The position numbers and the translations under genes are program-made. The notes under the pieces are model-generated. The model searched no databases. It was not told where the DNA came from and saw nothing but the letters and a program-made list of their open reading frames with translations. Positions 1 through 7,775 of a DNA stretch of 37,460 nt are shown piece by piece (positions within the stretch are counted from its first letter, which is position 1; each line of letters begins with the position of its first letter). The DNA comes from Holophagae bacterium (GTDB lineage Bacteria > Acidobacteriota > Holophagae > Acanthopleuribacterales > Acanthopleuribacteraceae): contig JAUIFE010000044.1 in assembly GCA_030429565.1 (NCBI GenBank), forward strand, positions 1-37,460, read 5' to 3'.

Positions 1-50
1 TGACGTTTCCAGAACGCTATTTTGGATTCGCGTGATGATGCTGGTTCCAT
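1..50 (-). CDS. 5' end of a small IS66-type accessory protein (TnpA-like), truncated by window edge
   Basis: The frame starts with ATG at 50 and stays open to the window edge, giving 16 codons (MEPASSRESKIAFWKR). Upstream is AGGGAGG, six to seven bases from the ATG, an excellent ribosome binding site. IS66 TnpA proteins often begin with a short charged stretch followed by a Phe-Trp-containing helix, as here. The position about 75 bases inside a GTAAGCG terminus fits that family. With so few residues this is a lead rather than a firm identification; any small protein with a good start signal would look the same. Confidence 0.35.
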   Translation of the reverse strand, partial: MEPASSRESKIAFWKR

Positions 51-126
51 GATATCCCTCCCTGAGGTATTCACCATCTTCGCTCGTCCCATCTCCGATG
101 AAAACACGGGTTCGTTAAACGCTTAC
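1..126 (-). mobile_element. partial IS66-family-like insertion sequence, end inside window
   Basis: Reading the minus strand from 126, the sequence begins GTAAGCGTTT. IS66-family elements typically start with a GTAAGCG-like terminal repeat. About 75 bases further in comes a strong ribosome binding site and the start of a reading frame (see 1-50) whose first residues resemble the small accessory protein TnpA of IS66 elements. The element would continue to the left, outside the window. The other terminal repeat and the 8-bp target duplication (expected to match 127-134) cannot be seen. The family assignment rests on the terminus and 16 codons only. Confidence 0.45.
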
Positions 127-580
127 GAAAAGGCCAGCCGAACAAGCACTGTCGCCTCTTAAGGAGAAGCTGTATCAATCCAGTCGTTTATCTGAGAATC
201 AAGCTTTTCACGAGCATCCATTTCGCTCTCCTAGACCCGAGCAAAACCACTTTTTAATTTCAGTGCCTAATATTGAAATCTAAGTTGTGCTTGAGGTTTT
301 GTTAAGCGAGCCCACACCTCAAACTCCTAGCCCGCAGTACAAAACAAGAAAATTAGGTTCGGATAACAGCCTAATCTCCTCACGAAACATATCCTTCACC
401 AGAAGATTCTTATCTATTAATAGATACTCAAAACACCTAAGTTTAACTTAGCTTTTTCGTTATCCTGAATATTCAAAAACAAGGTACCGCACCACACTAA
501 CTACTCGCTCAATCAAATTAGAGCAAAACCGAGAGCCAAGCGCGGCGCACTCTTCCACCTGAATCGCTTGGCTCAGGTCA
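127..580. other. gene-poor stretch next to the IS-like end
   Basis: No convincing gene is visible. It is AT-richer than the flanking sulfur cluster. On the minus strand a 20-codon frame (159-221) starts at ATG 221 behind GGAG and begins MDAREKLDSQ. It ends in TAA 33 bases before the putative IS end and may be a remnant of a disrupted gene or chance. I see no RNA gene or repeat in the rest. Confidence 0.4.
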
Positions 581-638
581 GAAAGCAGGTGGGCATCGGT
601 GCGCGACTCAAATCACCCACCGATGCCCACCTGCTTTC
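581..638. repeat. 21-bp perfect inverted repeat with 16-nt loop
   Basis: The arms are 581-601 and 618-638; the left arm starts GAAAGCAGGTGGGCATCGGT and the right arm is its exact complement. It sits 50 bases after the cobA stop codon on the minus strand, so it would form a very stable hairpin at the 3' end of the sulfur-assimilation transcript. There is no U-tract on either strand, so it is not a classical intrinsic terminator. It may stabilise the 3' end, act with a factor, or be a small mobile palindrome. No second copy was noticed in the window. Confidence 0.8.
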
Positions 639-688
639 GATTTGCGAGGATCAGTACATTTATATATGAACCTTGGCGACCACAGCGC

Positions 689-1459
689 CTAGCCGGCCGC
701 GACCCATTGGGTTTCGCCGCTGAGTTGCTGCAACGCCAGCAGCCGCTCGCGAACACGCACCACTTCGCCCACCACAATCGTCGCCGGTGCGGCAATATGC
801 GCCGCCTGCTCGACGATGTCGGCCAACGTCCCGGTGGCGACTTTTTGTTCCGGTAAAGTGCCGCGTTCGATGAGGGCAACCGGCGTGTCTTCACTTCGGC
901 CGTGTTCGATCAACTTGGCGACGATGGTTTCCAAACGCTCGACACCCATCAGAAAAACGGCCGTACCGATGCGGGCCGCCGCCGTCCAGTCGATGTATGC
1001 CGGATTGCGCGTGCCAGGCTGGCCGGCAAACACGCCGAAGGATGCGGAAATGCCGCGATAGGTGACCGGCACCAGTGCCGCCTCCGGCGCCGCCACGCTG
1101 GAACTAATGCCGGGAACCACTTCACCGGCCACACCGGCCTCGGCCAGCACCATCAGCTCTTCACCACCGCGACCAAAGACGAAGGGATCACCGCCTTTCA
1201 AACGCACAACATTGCGACCCGCCTGGGCGTGGCCGATCATCAGTGCAAAAATGCGCTCCTGGCGTTTCTGCATGTCGTCGCCCTTGTTTTTGCCGACAAA
1301 AATCTTTTCGGCCGAGGTCGCCATCGCCACCACCTCGGGATCGACCAAACGGTCGTAGAGCAAAATATCGGCCTCTTGCAACAAGCGGTAGGCGCGTAAG
1401 GTCAATAAATCCGGCGCACCGGGACCGGCACCAATCAAATATACTTTTCCTGCTTTCAT
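689..1459 (-). CDS. cobA: uroporphyrinogen-III C-methyltransferase (SUMT)
   Basis: SUMT uses two S-adenosylmethionine molecules to methylate uroporphyrinogen III to precorrin-2, the first committed step to siroheme and cobalamin. The 256-residue protein has the family's N-terminal motif VYLIGAGPGAPDLLTLRA, a central GGDPFVFGRGGEE segment and a VVPGISS loop that lines the SAM pocket. Length matches stand-alone CobA enzymes. The ATG at 1459 follows GAGGAAAAC, a good ribosome binding site; an upstream in-frame start at 1498 would add 13 residues not expected in the family. It is the last gene of the sulfate-assimilation cluster and follows the precorrin-2 dehydrogenase gene by 64 bases, so its role here is probably siroheme for the sulfite reductase. 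Confidence 0.95.
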   Translation of the reverse strand: MKAGKVYLIGAGPGAPDLLTLRAYRLLQEADILLYDRLVDPEVVAMATSAEKIFVGKNKGDDMQKRQERIFALMIGHAQAGRNVVRLKGGDPFVFGRGGEELMVLAEAGVAGEVVPGISSSVAAPEAALVPVTYRGISASFGVFAGQPGTRNPAYIDWTAAARIGTAVFLMGVERLETIVAKLIEHGRSEDTPVALIERGTLPEQKVATGTLADIVEQAAHIAAPATIVVGEVVRVRERLLALQQLSGETQWVAAG

Positions 1460-1523
1460 GTTTTCCTCGCTCGCCCGGGGGACAGTGTTTAACCGCACGG
1501 GGGTTTCTTAATCAGGGTGACGC

Positions 1524-2222
1524 TCAGGGGGAAAGCGTCAGGTCGGCCGGGATTGGCAAACCGTTTTCGGTAAGGTTGGTTTCAAGCAGACGCAACAACG
1601 CCGCTTCTGCCTGGGCTAATTTGCCGGCACGTACCAAACCGGGGATTTCGGAATCTTGAACCTCGCGCCAGAAGACGCGTTTGTTTGCAAAAGAACCCAA
1701 GTGGGGTTTGAGTCGTTCGCGTTGTTCGCCCAGCCAATCGGCAAGGCGACCGGTGTCTTCACCCAACAGCTCTGCTTGAATGTGCCGTTTCAGTTGGCCC
1801 GCCATGGTGGGGCTGCGGCCCGAACTGGAAATCGCAACTTGAATAGGTCCGGAGCGCGCAATCGCGGGCACAATGAAATTGCAGAGCGGTGGATCGTCGA
1901 CAACGTTAGCCAAACGCTGTTCCGCTTCAGCCAACTCAAACACGCGTTGATTGACAGCACGGTCATCGGTGGCGGCAATCACCAAGAAGTAGTGTTTGGC
2001 CATGTCGCTTTCGCGAAAAGCACGTTGGCGGTAGATCAACCGGCCTTCGGCGGCCCATTGCAGTACGGCCGGTTTGGCCCAAGGCGCAATCACGGTGACA
2101 GCAGCGCCGGCCGTCAGCAACGGCTCAATTTTTTGCTCACCAACCTCGCCGGCGCCGACAACCAAAGCCGCTCGGCCACGCAAATTGATGAAAATGGGGT
2201 AAAAATCCGAATGCACGGGCAC
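1524..2222 (-). CDS. precorrin-2 dehydrogenase / sirohydrochlorin ferrochelatase (CysG N-terminal/Met8 type)
   Basis: The 232-residue protein matches the N-terminal half of CysG and yeast Met8p. This enzyme oxidises precorrin-2 to sirohydrochlorin with NAD+ and can insert Fe2+ to give siroheme. Residues 1-25 start with YPIFINLRGRAALVVGAGEV, an NAD-binding glycine-rich turn. Further on are NVVDDPPLCNFIVPA and ISSSGRSPTMAG, both hallmarks of the family. In enterobacteria this is fused to SUMT; here the two activities are separate neighbouring genes. It lies 53 bases after the sulfite reductase stop codon, which supports a shared transcript providing siroheme. The C-terminal 60 residues are less conserved. 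Whether it also chelates iron cannot be told from sequence alone. Confidence 0.92.
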   Translation of the reverse strand: MPVHSDFYPIFINLRGRAALVVGAGEVGEQKIEPLLTAGAAVTVIAPWAKPAVLQWAAEGRLIYRQRAFRESDMAKHYFLVIAATDDRAVNQRVFELAEAEQRLANVVDDPPLCNFIVPAIARSGPIQVAISSSGRSPTMAGQLKRHIQAELLGEDTGRLADWLGEQRERLKPHLGSFANKRVFWREVQDSEIPGLVRAGKLAQAEAALLRLLETNLTENGLPIPADLTLSP

Positions 2223-2275
2223 GTCTCCTTTTGAGGCGGGCGGTCACCTTGCCGGCAACCGCCTCACCGCGTCAC

Positions 2276-4120
2276 TTAAACCAAGGCGGCGACGTTTTTC
2301 AGCGGTTTCGCCAACAGGTCGCTTACCTCGTCTTGACCCTTGAGGAAGGTCACCACACCGGCAAGACCCTGGCGACGAATGAAATAACCAAAGTGCTCGT
2401 CGGCCTCACCTGCTTCGCGGTGCCATTGAAAAAGTAGGTCGATAATGACGGGTACTTTCTCACGCGGGACCGATTTGAGGTAGATCAAATCATCGACAAC
2501 CAGGGGAACGCCTTGGTGACGACCGTCTTCAGTGCCCAGTAATTTGAATTGGTAACGGTTATTGCCGGAACCCACCAAACCAATCGCCTTCGTCGCGGGC
2601 CGGAAGCACTGACGTTCGCAACCGGTGATGCCAATGCTGGTATCAAAATCCTGCCAGCCCAAACCTTCGAGGGTGTCGATCAGTTCGGGTTCGAACTGCT
2701 CGGATTCGGTGTAGGCCAAGCGGCAAGTGGAGCGACCGACACAAGCACCGGAGTTTTTGCGCAGCGTGCTGTAGGCGGCGCCGTTGCGCGTGCCGTAACC
2801 GTAGGCAGCGAGCGCGGCTTCAAAAGCCTCACGTGCTTCGGGCTGAATACCGGTAAAGACAAGATCTTGGTTGGGCGTAATGAATAGCGGCGTGTTGAAC
2901 TGCAGCGCCACTTCACGCGCCATGGTTTTCAGGCGGCCGTTGGGACTGTTGTCAATCAAACGACCGTTTTCAATGAAGGCACAGTAAGCATCCAAACCAC
3001 TGATGGGATCGGTCTGCCAACCGTGGTGCAACTCGCGGGCCCCAACATCGTGCTGGGCAATGGGGGCTCCCAACTCGAAGTCCAACAAGGCGTGCACCTG
3101 GTCGCGGTACCAATCGATACCTTGCTTTTTGACGACGTACTTCAGACGCGCCCAATGACGGTTGGCACGGTCGCCCCAGGTTTGGTGAACCTGAACAACC
3201 GCGTCCATCGCGGTCAATAGGTTCTCTTCGTTGACGACGCCGAGCGGTAAGCCGAGCAACGCCGCGCTTGGCTTGCCGTTTTTCTCACCTTGGCCACCAC
3301 CAATGTAAATCTGGAATCCACTCACTTGGTTGTTTTCGATAACGGGAGAGACACCCATGTCGTGGGTACGCAACTCGGTGCAGTTATCGGTATAGAGCAC
3401 ACCGTTTTCATCGCGATGCACGGCACCGAAGGCAATTTTAAATTTGCGGTTCAACAAACCGGGACCATAGCTAAAACGCGTTTTACCGTTGACGCTGGGC
3501 GCCTCAGCCGCGTTGTCCTCGCGTACATGATTGGGATCAATCGCAAAAATCTGGATAAAGGGTTGTGCCGGTAATTGGAAGTAATCGGCAACCTTGGCGG
3601 CCCAGGCATGGGCGTCAAAGTCGGGGTTGTTGCGCGAGAAGGGGCAAGCCATGACATTGCGCACGTTGTCGCCGCAACCGTTGAGGCTCAGCAAACCCTG
3701 CTCGGCCGAACGTTGAATCAGCGGCACCACTTGGTCTTTTTTAATCCAGTGGAACTGAACGTTTTCACGGGTGGTCAAACGAATCGAGCCATAACCTTCG
3801 GGGTTAACGCCGAACTCGCTCGCAAGATCGTCGATGACGGTCCACTGTTCCGGTGTGATTGGTCCGCCACCGGGAATGCCGAGGCGAATCATGTAAAACC
3901 AGTCTTTTTCCTTGCCGGTTTTGGCGCGATTAAACTCCAGGTAAATACCGTAGGACTTGGCCAATTGCTCGGATTCCCAAGCGATGTCCTGACGCTCGCC
4001 GTCGCGAATGTCGTCGCCCAGCGTGCCGCGCATGCCGTCGGAGGCACGTTTGTTGTGTTCCTCTTTGCTCTGTTCTTCCAGGGGGGTTTGTAAATGGGGT
4101 TCAAAAGCCTTTTTCGTCAT
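2276..4120 (-). CDS. cysI: assimilatory sulfite reductase, siroheme/[4Fe-4S] hemoprotein
   Basis: This enzyme reduces sulfite to sulfide with six electrons. The 614-residue protein follows the CysI/NirA fold in order: an N-terminal ferredoxin-like half with GSIRLTTRENVQFHWIKK, a middle part with FSYGPGLLNRKFKIAF, and the cofactor site. The four cluster ligands are visible as C-x5-C (ACVGRSTC) and C-x3-C (TGCERQC) near residues 460-510. Start at ATG 4120 behind GGAGAG; an upstream in-frame start would add four residues. No flavoprotein partner (CysJ) is in the window, so electrons may come from ferredoxin or an unlinked reductase. Nitrite reduction by a related enzyme is possible, but the neighbours (cysDN, cysH) argue for sulfite. 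Confidence 0.92.
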   Translation of the reverse strand: MTKKAFEPHLQTPLEEQSKEEHNKRASDGMRGTLGDDIRDGERQDIAWESEQLAKSYGIYLEFNRAKTGKEKDWFYMIRLGIPGGGPITPEQWTVIDDLASEFGVNPEGYGSIRLTTRENVQFHWIKKDQVVPLIQRSAEQGLLSLNGCGDNVRNVMACPFSRNNPDFDAHAWAAKVADYFQLPAQPFIQIFAIDPNHVREDNAAEAPSVNGKTRFSYGPGLLNRKFKIAFGAVHRDENGVLYTDNCTELRTHDMGVSPVIENNQVSGFQIYIGGGQGEKNGKPSAALLGLPLGVVNEENLLTAMDAVVQVHQTWGDRANRHWARLKYVVKKQGIDWYRDQVHALLDFELGAPIAQHDVGARELHHGWQTDPISGLDAYCAFIENGRLIDNSPNGRLKTMAREVALQFNTPLFITPNQDLVFTGIQPEAREAFEAALAAYGYGTRNGAAYSTLRKNSGACVGRSTCRLAYTESEQFEPELIDTLEGLGWQDFDTSIGITGCERQCFRPATKAIGLVGSGNNRYQFKLLGTEDGRHQGVPLVVDDLIYLKSVPREKVPVIIDLLFQWHREAGEADEHFGYFIRRQGLAGVVTFLKGQDEVSDLLAKPLKNVAALV

Positions 4121-4256
4121 GGGTCTCTCCACAGTATGAGGGGGAATGTTGGTGGGGGTTGGGCCGCGTGGGTGAGAGGGAGGTCGATCCGTTGCTCAAG
4201 TCGCGAGGCGACATCAGATCGCCTCCCCCAAGGCGGACACAATCAATCGGTGGGGG

Positions 4257-6086
4257 TTAAGCCGGTTCGTCGCGCAGACGACCGAGGAAGCCGCGTGTTT
4301 CGAGGGCTGCCAAAATGGATGCAACGAGCTCGGGAACATCCAGTTGTTCGACGTTAAGGGTCAAATCGGCGTCGGTGGCGGTGGTGCGCTGATACTGCTG
4401 GGCGCGATCGACGTGATCGCGTTGACCGCGCACGTGCTCGTAAAAGCCAGACTCGTCGTTGGCCTCGGCCCACCCGAGGCTCGCCTCGAGATGAACTTCA
4501 AACCAAGCGTCGGCACCAACTTGCGCACGGGCCGCCTCGCGGGACGGATTCTGCCAAAAGTCGTCGACGACCACAGCCGCCAGGCCCGCTTTGTTGAGCA
4601 ATGCTGCATCTTCGGCGAGCCGGAACAGACCGCGAGGCGCGCTTTGATCCAAGCGGTATGCATAACCGCCGCGCTCGAATAACGCGCGCTCAACCGCCTG
4701 AGCGACCGCGAGTTGGCCGGCACCGACACGACCGGTCAGCCACAAGGTCAGCGGTTTTTGGTTAAAGTAAAGCGCGCGTTCAGCAGCACTCACGGGGTTG
4801 GCAAGCAACGTATCGGAGCCACCTTGGTCGGCTTTGAGAATCATGCCGGCCGCCACCGTCAGGTTGGTTTGCTCGTCAATGAGGATGAAGCTGCCGGTTT
4901 TGCGATTGTCCTGGTACGCATCGAAAAACAACGGTTGCATGGTGGTTAACTTGAGGCAGCCGATTTCATTGAGCGCCAAGGCCTGACCTTCGACTTGGGA
5001 CGCTTCTTCAACGTCGACCTTATAGCGAATCGCCTCAACCAAAGCGCGCGTTTTGCGCGTGGTGTGCTTAAGCGTGTAGGTACCGTTGACCTGCAGCGGC
5101 ACGTGATCCATCCACACCACAATCGCTTCAATATCGCGCGCGACGCCCGCCTCGTGTCTGGGCGTGACCAACATATCGCCGCGACTTATGTCGAGCTCAT
5201 CGGCCAGCGTTAAGGTCACCGACATTGGCGCGAAGGCTTCTTCCAACTCGCCGTCGTAAGTGACAATCGATTCAACCGTGGTGCGTTGTTGGTTGGGGTG
5301 GACCAGGATTTCGTCGCCCTTGCGCACAATCCCGGAAAGAATTTGACCGCTATAACCGCGGAAGTTTTGGTTCGGCCGCGAGACGTATTGAACGGGGAAG
5401 CGCAGTTCTTTGAGGTTACGATTGATGCCAACCGGCGTGGATTCAAGGAAATGCAGCAAGCTCGGCCCTTCATACCAAGACATTGACTCGCTGTGATCGA
5501 CGACGTTATCGCCGAGCAGCGCACTGATGGGGATGTATTGCGGCGCGCGAATACCCAACTGTTGAACAAAGTGGTCAAAGTCACGACGAATCGCTTCGAA
5601 CACGCTTTGGTCGTAGTCAACCAAATCCATTTTGTTGACCGCGACCACCAGTTGCGGCGTGCCTAACAGGGCCGCGATGAAAGCGTGCCGCTTCGATTGA
5701 GTGCGCACGCCGTGGCGAGCGTCGATGAGCACGATGGCCAGATCGGCGGTCGAGGCGCCGGTCGCCATGTTGCGCGTGTACTGCTCGTGGCCGGGTGTGT
5801 CGGCGATGATGAATTTGCGTTTGGGGGTCGCAAAGAAGCGATAGGCGACATCAATCGTGATGCCCTGCTCGCGTTCGGCCTTAAGGCCGTCGGTCAACAA
5901 CGCCCAATCGGGCTGGTCACCGTCGACACGTGCCTTGGCTTCCAACGCCGACAATTGATCGTCGAGCAAGCTCTTGGCGTCGTAGAGTAAACGGCCGATC
6001 AGCGTCGATTTACCGTCGTCAACGCTGCCCGCGGTCGAAAACCGCAGTAGTTCCTGTTCTTCTTTTTGGGCAATAAATGAAGTCAC
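4257..6086 (-). CDS. cysN: sulfate adenylyltransferase GTPase subunit with degenerate APS-kinase-like C-terminal domain
   Basis: CysN couples GTP hydrolysis to CysD-catalysed formation of adenosine 5'-phosphosulfate from ATP and sulfate. In the 609-residue product the GTPase motifs are intact: GSVDDGKST (P-loop), DTPGHE, NKMD, then two beta-barrel domains. The last 169 residues (from about 441) resemble an APS kinase (CysC) in order, ending in a typical SILAALETRGFL helix. However, the P-loop reads GRVGAGQLA, without the Lys-Ser/Thr needed for ATP, and the domain is shorter than usual. I chose the GTG at 6086 because GAGG lies six bases upstream and translation there starts just before the conserved region; an ATG at 6221 would overlap cysD and encode an unconserved stretch. 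Confidence 0.93.
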   Translation of the reverse strand: MTSFIAQKEEQELLRFSTAGSVDDGKSTLIGRLLYDAKSLLDDQLSALEAKARVDGDQPDWALLTDGLKAEREQGITIDVAYRFFATPKRKFIIADTPGHEQYTRNMATGASTADLAIVLIDARHGVRTQSKRHAFIAALLGTPQLVVAVNKMDLVDYDQSVFEAIRRDFDHFVQQLGIRAPQYIPISALLGDNVVDHSESMSWYEGPSLLHFLESTPVGINRNLKELRFPVQYVSRPNQNFRGYSGQILSGIVRKGDEILVHPNQQRTTVESIVTYDGELEEAFAPMSVTLTLADELDISRGDMLVTPRHEAGVARDIEAIVVWMDHVPLQVNGTYTLKHTTRKTRALVEAIRYKVDVEEASQVEGQALALNEIGCLKLTTMQPLFFDAYQDNRKTGSFILIDEQTNLTVAAGMILKADQGGSDTLLANPVSAAERALYFNQKPLTLWLTGRVGAGQLAVAQAVERALFERGGYAYRLDQSAPRGLFRLAEDAALLNKAGLAAVVVDDFWQNPSREAARAQVGADAWFEVHLEASLGWAEANDESGFYEHVRGQRDHVDRAQQYQRTTATDADLTLNVEQLDVPELVASILAALETRGFLGRLRDEPA

Positions 6087-6171
6087 AATATCCTCGCATG
6101 GTTGCCGGCCCCCTGGGGCCGCGTTTTCGGCAGGTTCAAGGCGCGGCACCGGCCGCGCCGTCGGGTCGGGC

Positions 6172-7167
6172 TTAAAAGTAGCCTTCGCGTTTTTTACGTT
6201 CCATGGCATCGTCGCTGGCATGGTCGATCACACGGTTGGCACGTTCCGAAGTACGGACCTGGAACATCTCTTTGATGATCTCGCCAACCGTCGTCGCCTC
6301 GGAGCGAATCGCCCCCGTGCACGGCGAGCAACCCAACGAACGAAAACGCGTTTTGACCGTTTTGATCGGGCCGCGCAGACGGTCGCGGAAGGGGAAGTTG
6401 TCGACCGGAATCAATGTCCCACCTGCGTCGATCACCTCGCGTTCTTGGGCAAAGTAAAGCGGCACAATGGGAATGTTCTCTAATTCGATGTATTGCCAAA
6501 TGTCGATTTCGGTCCAGTTCGACAGGGGGAACACCCGAATCGACTCGCCTTCGCGAATGTGGCCGTTAAACAAACTCCACAGCTCGGGGCGTTGATTTTT
6601 GGGATCCCATTGACCAAAGCGATCACGGAAGCTGTAAATGCGCTCCTTGGCGCGCGATTTTTCCTCATCGCGACGCGCACCACCAAAGGCTGCGTCATAA
6701 CCGCCGGCGGCGAGACCGTCGAGCAATGCCTTGGTTTTGAGCTGACCGCAGCAAGCAGCCGTCCCCAAATCGTAGGGATTGGTACCGTCTTTGACCGCCG
6801 GCTGGTTGGTGTAAACGCGTAGATCAAGGTCGTTTTCTTTGGTGAACTGGTCGCGGAAGCTGTACATTTCCTGATACTTGTAGCCGGTATCAATGTGCAG
6901 CAGCGGAAAAGGTACGCGACCAGGGAAGAACGCCTTTTGCGCAAGGCGTACCAACACCGAGCTGTCCTTGCCGACGGAATAAAGCATGACCGGTTTTTCG
7001 AATTCACTGACCACTTCGCGAATGATGTGAATGCTTTCCGCTTCAAGTTGGCGCAGGTGCGAGAGGCGATAGCGATCAGGCAAGGTCCGCGACGGCGCTT
7101 GGTTTTTAGCGGTCAACAGTCGAAACGGGGGCGCTTGTTCTTGCGCGGGTGCGATAGTCTCGAGCAT
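6172..7167 (-). CDS. cysD: sulfate adenylyltransferase subunit 2 (ATP pyrophosphatase type)
   Basis: CysD is the catalytic subunit of bacterial ATP sulfurylase, making APS and pyrophosphate. The 331-residue protein has the PP-loop SVGKDSSVLVRLAQKAFFPG, the HIDTGYKYQEMYSFRD segment, GGARRDEEKSRAKER and the C-terminal GCSPCTGAIRSEATT motif, all typical. It is about 30 residues longer than the usual 300-residue enzyme because of an N-terminal extension before the conserved helix SHLRQLEAESIHIIREV; the true start could be internal. It precedes cysN by 85 bases, the usual subunit order. The upstream neighbour is a DUF2061 membrane protein, a frequent companion of cysDN. Confidence 0.95.
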   Translation of the reverse strand: MLETIAPAQEQAPPFRLLTAKNQAPSRTLPDRYRLSHLRQLEAESIHIIREVVSEFEKPVMLYSVGKDSSVLVRLAQKAFFPGRVPFPLLHIDTGYKYQEMYSFRDQFTKENDLDLRVYTNQPAVKDGTNPYDLGTAACCGQLKTKALLDGLAAGGYDAAFGGARRDEEKSRAKERIYSFRDRFGQWDPKNQRPELWSLFNGHIREGESIRVFPLSNWTEIDIWQYIELENIPIVPLYFAQEREVIDAGGTLIPVDNFPFRDRLRGPIKTVKTRFRSLGCSPCTGAIRSEATTVGEIIKEMFQVRTSERANRVIDHASDDAMERKKREGYF

Positions 7168-7238
7168 GGTGATAACTCCATATATTCCAAAAAGTTTTGC
7201 CGTTAAAAATGAACGGCGGTTGCCGGTTGATGCGGGAT

Positions 7239-7520
7239 TCAGTCACGCGTGGCCGGTTCAAGGGATTGAACCGACCGAAGCGGTTCCGCGTGTTCACTCT
7301 CACCGGCGGCCGTCGTTGACGTGGCGGCGGGAATCCTTGCCCAGAAACGTTCGTGGACAAAATAAAGGACCATTTTGGCGACGGCCTCAAGACCGCCGAC
7401 TGAAGCGGCAACCGTTAGTTCGCCGGTCAGCCAATAAACAAGCGAGAAGGTTGCGGCGGTGGCGCAGATGCGCCAGGAAACCGCTTTCATCGCTGATCGA
7501 GAAATCGAATCATTGGACAC
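7239..7520 (-). CDS. DUF2061 small membrane protein
   Basis: The 93-residue protein shows the DUF2061 pattern: an AMKAVSWRICATAATFSL segment, a hydrophobic stretch, then GGLEAVAKMVLYFVHERFW. Two short membrane helices are likely, around residues 10-30 and 38-55. The biochemical role of this family is not known to me; it commonly sits beside sulfate adenylyltransferase genes, as here, so a role linked to sulfate uptake or activation is an inference from position. The GTG at 7520 is preferred because GAGG lies seven bases upstream; an ATG ten codons later is the alternative. The last 30 residues are polar and unconserved. Confidence 0.8.
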   Translation of the reverse strand: MSNDSISRSAMKAVSWRICATAATFSLVYWLTGELTVAASVGGLEAVAKMVLYFVHERFWARIPAATSTTAAGESEHAEPLRSVQSLEPATRD

Positions 7521-7538
7521 GGATGTACCTCGTCATGG

Positions 7539-7654
7539 GCCGGTCGCCCTCGATCCCGGCAGGGAAAGGCGGGGCTGGAAACAACACCCCGCACGCGACC
7601 GGCAAGCAAAAGGAATCAGGTTCAGGTTGCCGAAAACGGCCACCCTTCAAACCT
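7539..7654 (-). promoter_or_regulatory. candidate structured leader RNA before the DUF2061-cysDN genes
   Basis: On the minus strand two structured elements precede the DUF2061 ribosome binding site. First, 7618-7654 folds into a long interrupted hairpin closed by AGGTT/AACCT with an inner GCCG-TTTT-CGGC stem. Second, 7539-7603 forms a three-way junction: a perfect 9-bp closing stem (7595-7603 with 7539-7547), a GCGGGG/CCCCGC hairpin and a CCCT/AGGG hairpin. It ends about six bases before the GAGG Shine-Dalgarno. The strings GGCAACC and GATTCC in the first element recall SAM-I riboswitch cores, but the spacing does not fit the standard model, so I do not assign a class. Confidence 0.4.
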
Positions 7655-7775
7655 AAGTCTCTAGTTTCAGATTGCTTATCAGTTAAGACCACTAGCTACA
7701 GCGATCCCCTTGCCAAACGCGCCTGTGGCGCGTGTTGGCTGTCAGAACGGGAGATCGGCGATGGTTTGGCGGCTT

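Noticed and set aside
613..1134. Open frames on both strands inside and around cobA
   Set aside because: They overlap a well-recognised gene in other frames and have no ribosome binding site or domain.
7618..7654. Assignment as a SAM-I riboswitch
   Set aside because: Two short strings match the SAM-I core, but P1, the kink-turn stem and the GGTGC segment are not in place; only a generic leader call is justified.
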